In this document: positions 7,158 to 10,099 of the stretch, piece by piece
Numbering within the stretch: position 1 is the first letter of the stretch
Layout: every line of letters starts with the position of its first letter
Assembly: GCA_964601765.1 (NCBI GenBank)
Contig: CAZROR010000064.1
Span: 1 to 10,099 of the forward strand
DNA length: 10,099 nt
From: SZUA-181 sp964601765
GTDB lineage: Bacteria > Pseudomonadota > Zetaproteobacteria > Mariprofundales > Mariprofundaceae
Direction: 5' to 3'
Translations under genes and position numbers: made by a program
Notes under the pieces: model-generated
What the model was told of the DNA's origin: nothing
What the model saw: only the letters and a program-made list of their open reading frames with translations
Database searches by the model: none

Positions 7158-7267
7158 CCGGCGGAGGATGATAGGCCCGCTGTCCGATGGCAAGGGGGCG
7201 ACAGCCTGCTAGGCTCTCCGCCATGAGGCATGGCTTTTCCGTGGCGGCTGCGGGGTATCCGGATAGG
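7158..7267. promoter_or_regulatory. Divergent control region between ubiG and nagZ
   Basis: This 110-base gap must drive both operons if no internal promoters exist. For ubiG, TATCAT (minus strand, 7168-7173) is a plausible -10 box but no good -35 is seen at the right distance. Two small inverted repeats lie on the nagZ side: AGCCT-GCT-AGGCT (7203-7215), and GCCATG-AGG-CATGGC (7220-7234), the latter followed by TTTT. No promoter for nagZ could be picked with confidence. Confidence 0.4.
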
Positions 7268-8161
7268 ATGAAGCGGATACATCACCGCCTGATCGTCGGC
7301 CTTGCCGGCACCAGGCTGTCGGATGAAGAGCGCCGCTGGCTGCATCATTTCCCGCCGCTCGGCATTATCCTGTTTGCGCGTAATATCGAAACACCGGCGC
7401 AGGTTGCGGCATTGCTGGATGATGCGCGGCAATGTGCCGGCCAGCCACTCTGGGCTGCTATTGACGAGGAAGGCGGCCGCGTGACCAGATTATCCTGGGC
7501 ACCGTTTTCGGACCGGAGGCCTGCCGCCAAGTATGGGGCCATGTATGGAGATGCGCCTGCCCTCGCCCGGCAGGCGGTATATGAAGATGCGCGAAACGTG
7601 GGGGAGGCATTGCAGCGGCTCGGGTTTACACATAACTGTGCGCCTGTGCTGGATGTGTTCCACCCGAGCGCCGATGCCATCATCGGTACGCGTGCCTACG
7701 GCCCGGACGTGTGTGTGATTGCCGCGCTTGGCGCCGCCTGTATCAAGGGGCTCCAGGCGGCGGGGGTGGCCGCAGTCGGCAAGCATTTCCCCGGCCATGG
7801 CCGTGCCGATGCTGATTCACATCTGGCTGTTCCGCATGTTGACGCCAGCATGGCCGCGCTGTTGCGGGAGGCTGAGGTCTTCAGGGTATGCATGGCGCAG
7901 GGGCTAAAACATATCATGACGGCACATGTCGTGTATGAAAAGGTGGATTCGTGCGTGGCTACATTGTCCGGGTTCTGGCTCAGGAAGGTGTTGCGGGGAC
8001 GTTTCGGGTTTACGGGCCGGATATGGAGCGATGACCTGTGTATGAAGGGAGTCGGTGATCATATCCATCATGCAGCGACGCAGGCGGTTGAGGCCGGCTG
8101 TGATGTGCTGCTGGTCTGCGATCCAGCGGGGGTACGAGAGATTTATGAAGCTATGTGTTGA
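7268..8161 (+). CDS. nagZ: Beta-N-acetylhexosaminidase NagZ (GH3)
   Basis: NagZ removes the GlcNAc from GlcNAc-1,6-anhydroMurNAc peptides in cytoplasmic peptidoglycan recycling, giving the 1,6-anhydroMurNAc products used for recycling and, in some species, for AmpC induction. The 297-residue protein is a GH3 single-domain barrel: GIILFARNIETPAQV, IDEEGGRVTRL (from residue 65), FTHNCAPVLDV, the signature GKHFPGHGRADADSH (171-185, with the Lys-His pair and the loop His that acts as acid/base), and WSDDLCMKG, whose first Asp (D255) matches the nucleophile D248 of E. coli NagZ. E. coli NagZ is longer (341). The ATG at 7268 was preferred because the family starts a few residues before the first beta strand; an ATG at 7223 would add 15 residues. 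It is the first gene of the plus-strand set, with an 18-base gap to the next gene. Confidence 0.92.
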   Translation: MKRIHHRLIVGLAGTRLSDEERRWLHHFPPLGIILFARNIETPAQVAALLDDARQCAGQPLWAAIDEEGGRVTRLSWAPFSDRRPAAKYGAMYGDAPALARQAVYEDARNVGEALQRLGFTHNCAPVLDVFHPSADAIIGTRAYGPDVCVIAALGAACIKGLQAAGVAAVGKHFPGHGRADADSHLAVPHVDASMAALLREAEVFRVCMAQGLKHIMTAHVVYEKVDSCVATLSGFWLRKVLRGRFGFTGRIWSDDLCMKGVGDHIHHAATQAVEAGCDVLLVCDPAGVREIYEAMC

Positions 8162-8168
8162 ATACAGC

Positions 8169-8175
8169 AGGAGGT
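8169..8175 (+). promoter_or_regulatory. Ribosome binding site of the moeB/rhodanese gene
   Basis: AGGAGGT stands four bases before the ATG at 8180, within the 18-base gap after nagZ. It supports this start and strong translation of the second gene. Confidence 0.7.
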
Positions 8176-8179
8176 ACGC

Positions 8180-9337
8180 ATGAGCGATGTTTTGAGTGCT
8201 GCGGAGCTGGCCCGTTTCAACCGGCATATCATTTTGCCGCAGGTGGGCCTGGCCGGGCAGGAAAAGCTGAAGAAGGCCAGTGTACTGTGCGTCGGAGCCG
8301 GCGGGCTGGGTAGTCCGATATCGCTTTATCTCGCGGCAGCAGGCTTAGGCAGGATTGGCCTGGTCGATTTCGATGTTGTTGATGAATCCAACCTGCAGCG
8401 CCAGATCGCGCACACGACCGCGGATGTGGGGCGCCCGAAAGTGGAGTCCGCACGTGACAAGCTGCGTGGAATCAATCCGTTTGTGGATGTTGTGCTGCAT
8501 GGCGAGGGCATCCGGCGGGACAATGTGCGTGCCATCATACGCGGCTATGATATTGTTGTTGACGGAGCCGATAACTTTCCCACGCGTTACCTGGTGAACG
8601 ATGCCTGTGTGCTGGAGCATCGTCCGCTCGTTTATGCCTCGATCTTTCAGTTCGAGGGTCAAGTCACGGTGTTCAACTATGATGATGCCCCCTGTTATCG
8701 CTGCCTTTATCCCGAGCCTCCGCCGCCGGGGCTTGTCCCCTCGTGTGCTGAGGGTGGAGTGCTGGGGGTGCTGCCTGGTGTGATTGGTGTGATTCAGGCA
8801 ACGGAGGCGATAAAAATCATTCTCGGAAAGGGGCGCACGCTGGCCGGCCGGCTGATGCTATACGATGCCATGGAGATGCGTTTCCGTGAGGTGCGGCTCA
8901 GGCGTGATCCGGATTGCCCGGCATGTGGCACACATCCACGCATTCACGAGATCGTGGAATACGAGCAGTTTTGCGGCTTGCCGCCGACTGAGGCGGAGGC
9001 GGAAGAGGTACCGTTGGGTGAGGATGATATTACCCCGAGGCAGCTGGAGGCGATGCGGCGGGAGAATCCGGACCTGTTTATTCTGGATGTACGTGAGCCT
9101 TTTGAGCTGGAAATCTGTCGCATCGACGGCACATGGGAGATTCCGCTTGGCCAGCTGCCGCAACGCTATGCCGAGGTACCAAAGGAGCGCGACGTGGTCG
9201 TACATTGCAAAATGGGCGGCCGCTCCGCCCAAGCCGTCGAGTTTCTGAAGTCCCGTGGCTACACGCGTGTAAAAAATCTTGCCGGAGGCATTCTGCGCTG
9301 GATTGAGGAGGTGGATGACAGTCTCAGCAAATACTGA
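8180..9337 (+). CDS. moeB: MoeB/ThiF-type sulfur-carrier adenylyltransferase fused to rhodanese
   Basis: A 385-residue E1-like enzyme with a C-terminal sulfurtransferase domain, the layout of bacterial MoeZ and eukaryotic MOCS3/Uba4. Such enzymes adenylylate the C-terminal Gly-Gly of small ubiquitin-like carriers (MoaD, ThiS, CysO type) and, through the rhodanese, load them with sulfur. Visible: RFNRHIILPQVG, the nucleotide loop GAGGLGSP (39-46), DFDVVDESNLQRQI, VDGADNFPTRYLVN (127-140), a structural zinc site CxxC...CxxC (C172, C175, C246, C249), and C189 in VPSCAEGGVLG. The rhodanese domain starts near 281 (DDITPRQLEA, LFILDVREPFE) with the active-site loop HCKMGGRS, C343. The start is fixed by AGGAGGT. 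No carrier protein gene lies nearby, so the partner and pathway (molybdopterin, thiamine or cysteine) cannot be named; the symbol is by family only. Confidence 0.9.
   Translation: MSDVLSAAELARFNRHIILPQVGLAGQEKLKKASVLCVGAGGLGSPISLYLAAAGLGRIGLVDFDVVDESNLQRQIAHTTADVGRPKVESARDKLRGINPFVDVVLHGEGIRRDNVRAIIRGYDIVVDGADNFPTRYLVNDACVLEHRPLVYASIFQFEGQVTVFNYDDAPCYRCLYPEPPPPGLVPSCAEGGVLGVLPGVIGVIQATEAIKIILGKGRTLAGRLMLYDAMEMRFREVRLRRDPDCPACGTHPRIHEIVEYEQFCGLPPTEAEAEEVPLGEDDITPRQLEAMRRENPDLFILDVREPFELEICRIDGTWEIPLGQLPQRYAEVPKERDVVVHCKMGGRSAQAVEFLKSRGYTRVKNLAGGILRWIEEVDDSLSKY
9305..9314 (+). promoter_or_regulatory. Ribosome binding site of lipB
   Basis: GAGGAGGTGG lies directly before the ATG at 9315, inside the 3' end of the moeB/rhodanese gene. 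It chooses this ATG over the longer frame starting at 9279. Confidence 0.6.
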
Positions 9338-9938
9338 GCCGGCATTTCACTGGCTGGGGCGTCAGCCCTATGTTCCCACGTGGCGGAGGCTTATGGCACT
9401 GGCAGCGGACGTTGCCGCTGGATTACAGGCTGAGGTGGTCTGGACATGTGAGCATGAGCCGGTCTACACGACAGGCCGGCGTGGTGTGGACAACCGCCTG
9501 CACAACGGGCTTAAGGCGCCGCTGATTCACACGGACCGGGGGGGAGAGACGACGTTTCACGGCCCCGGCCAGGTGATGCTTTATCCGGTTATCTCGCTGC
9601 GTGAACGCAGCCTGTCTCCACGTACCTACGTACATCTGCTGGAGCAGTCCTGTATTGACTGCCTGGAGACGCTGGGAGTGGCCGTATCACGGCGGCAGGG
9701 GTTTCCTGGTGTATGGACGCCGGCAGGCAAGGTGGCGGCTATTGGCCTGCGTATTGCGCGAGGTGTGGCTTATCATGGCATGGCCCTGAACATAGCCGTC
9801 GACCCCCACTGGTTTGAGGCTATTGATGCCTGTGGTACAGGCCTTCCCAGTGTGAGTCTTGCTTCGATGGCTACGTACCTTCCATCACCCCGGTTACTGG
9901 CACACCACTGGGCAGACTGTTTCTGCTGCTTGCTCTAA
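9315..9938 (+). CDS. lipB: Octanoyl-[acyl carrier protein]:protein N-octanoyltransferase LipB
   Basis: LipB moves octanoate from acyl carrier protein to the lipoyl-domain lysine of dehydrogenase complexes and the glycine cleavage H protein; LipA then adds two sulfurs. The 207-residue protein is close to E. coli LipB (213). Visible motifs: CEHEPVYTTGRRG, the signature GGETTFHGPGQVMLYPV (starting near residue 76), GVWTPAGKVAAIGLRIARGVAYHG with the catalytic Lys (K139), and IDACGTGLPSVSL with the catalytic Cys (C173). The residue before that Cys is Ala rather than the common Pro. The start at 9315 overlaps the moeB/rhodanese gene by 23 bases behind a strong ribosome binding site, so the two are probably translated together. 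The C-terminus is short but not obviously cut. No lipA follows before the structured element at 9939. Confidence 0.94.
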   Translation: MTVSANTEPAFHWLGRQPYVPTWRRLMALAADVAAGLQAEVVWTCEHEPVYTTGRRGVDNRLHNGLKAPLIHTDRGGETTFHGPGQVMLYPVISLRERSLSPRTYVHLLEQSCIDCLETLGVAVSRRQGFPGVWTPAGKVAAIGLRIARGVAYHGMALNIAVDPHWFEAIDACGTGLPSVSLASMATYLPSPRLLAHHWADCFCCLL

Positions 9939-10099
9939 GGAACCTCTGAATAAGCCTCCATGAGTCGCGTTGCAGCTGCAATCGTGATGCACGCAAGGAA
10001 GGTGACGCAGGTCGTAGCCGTAGCTACGAAGCCAGGGAGCCTGGCACAGCGGGCGCGCGATTGCAGCGCAACCCCTGCGGGACAGGGCCTTGCGTGCGG
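9939..10099. repeat. Structured inverted-repeat block, possible mobile-element end
   Basis: The block starts at the base after the lipB stop with GGAACCTCTGAATAAG, which resembles, from memory, terminal repeats of IS4/IS5-type elements. It is packed with inverted repeats: GTTGC-a-GCTGCAATCG (9969-9984) pairs with CGATTGCAGC-GCAAC (10058-10072). GCACGCAAGG (9989-9998) pairs with CCTTGCGTGC (10088-10097). Small hairpins are TCGTAGC-CGTA-GCTACGA (10012-10029), GCCAGG-GAG-CCTGGC (10031-10045) and CCCTG-CGGGA-CAGGG (10073-10087). The two long pairings are interleaved, not nested. The block runs to the window edge. It could be an IS left end, a MITE-like or REP-type repeat, or a lipB terminator region. 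The repeats are seen directly; the identity is not settled. Confidence 0.5.

Noticed and set aside
9969..10072. Integron attC site
   Set aside because: The outer arms read GTTGC...GCAAC, the opposite order from the RYYYAAC...GTTRRRY core sites of attC, and no cassette or integrase is seen.
9960..10099. Open frame starting ATGAGTCGC that runs off the window, possible transposase start
   Set aside because: The frame is only about 46 codons long, overlaps every inverted repeat, has no ribosome binding site, and its translation does not resemble a transposase.
1..10099. CRISPR array, tRNA or rRNA genes
   Set aside because: No regularly spaced direct repeats and no tRNA or rRNA signature were recognised on either strand by eye.

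Overview
The window reads as chromosomal DNA of a Gram-negative, ubiquinone-using (respiring) proteobacterium of moderately high G+C. It carries outer-membrane assembly genes (lptD, surA), ubiquinone synthesis (ubiG), peptidoglycan recycling (nagZ), and pyridoxal phosphate and lipoate synthesis (pdxA, lipB). Nothing in the sequence fixes the genus. An acidithiobacillus-like or other gamma/beta lineage is only a guess.

Layout. (1) 2-594, minus strand: a BrnT/BrnA type II toxin-antitoxin pair with its own promoter. A perfect 19-bp operator palindrome lies across the -10 and spacer, and the toxin appears to be translated from a leaderless message. (2) 595-855: a non-coding gap with one GC-rich hairpin. 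(3) 856-7157, minus strand: one long housekeeping operon in the order ubiG, lptD, surA, pdxA, algH/yqgE, wrbA-like. The genes overlap or lie within tens of bases of each other. It keeps the classical lptD-surA-pdxA core, but rsmA does not follow pdxA; algH and a flavodoxin-like reductase do. (4) 7158-7267: a short divergent control region with small hairpins. (5) 7268-9938, plus strand: nagZ, a MoeB/ThiF-type adenylyltransferase fused to a rhodanese domain, and lipB, closely packed with strong ribosome binding sites. (6) 9939-10099: immediately after the lipB stop, a dense block of inverted repeats begins with a motif resembling an insertion-sequence end. It runs off the window and is the least explained part.

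How the genes fit together. SurA escorts outer-membrane proteins, LptD being a classic client, through the periplasm. LptD then inserts LPS into the outer leaflet, so the central operon couples envelope assembly with coenzyme synthesis (ubiquinone, PLP). The plus-strand operon pairs a sulfur-activating enzyme with the octanoyl transferase that starts lipoate synthesis. The toxin-antitoxin pair and the terminal repeat block are the accessory parts. No clearly new multi-gene system is visible; the best candidates for a second look are the terminal structured element and the brnTA control region.
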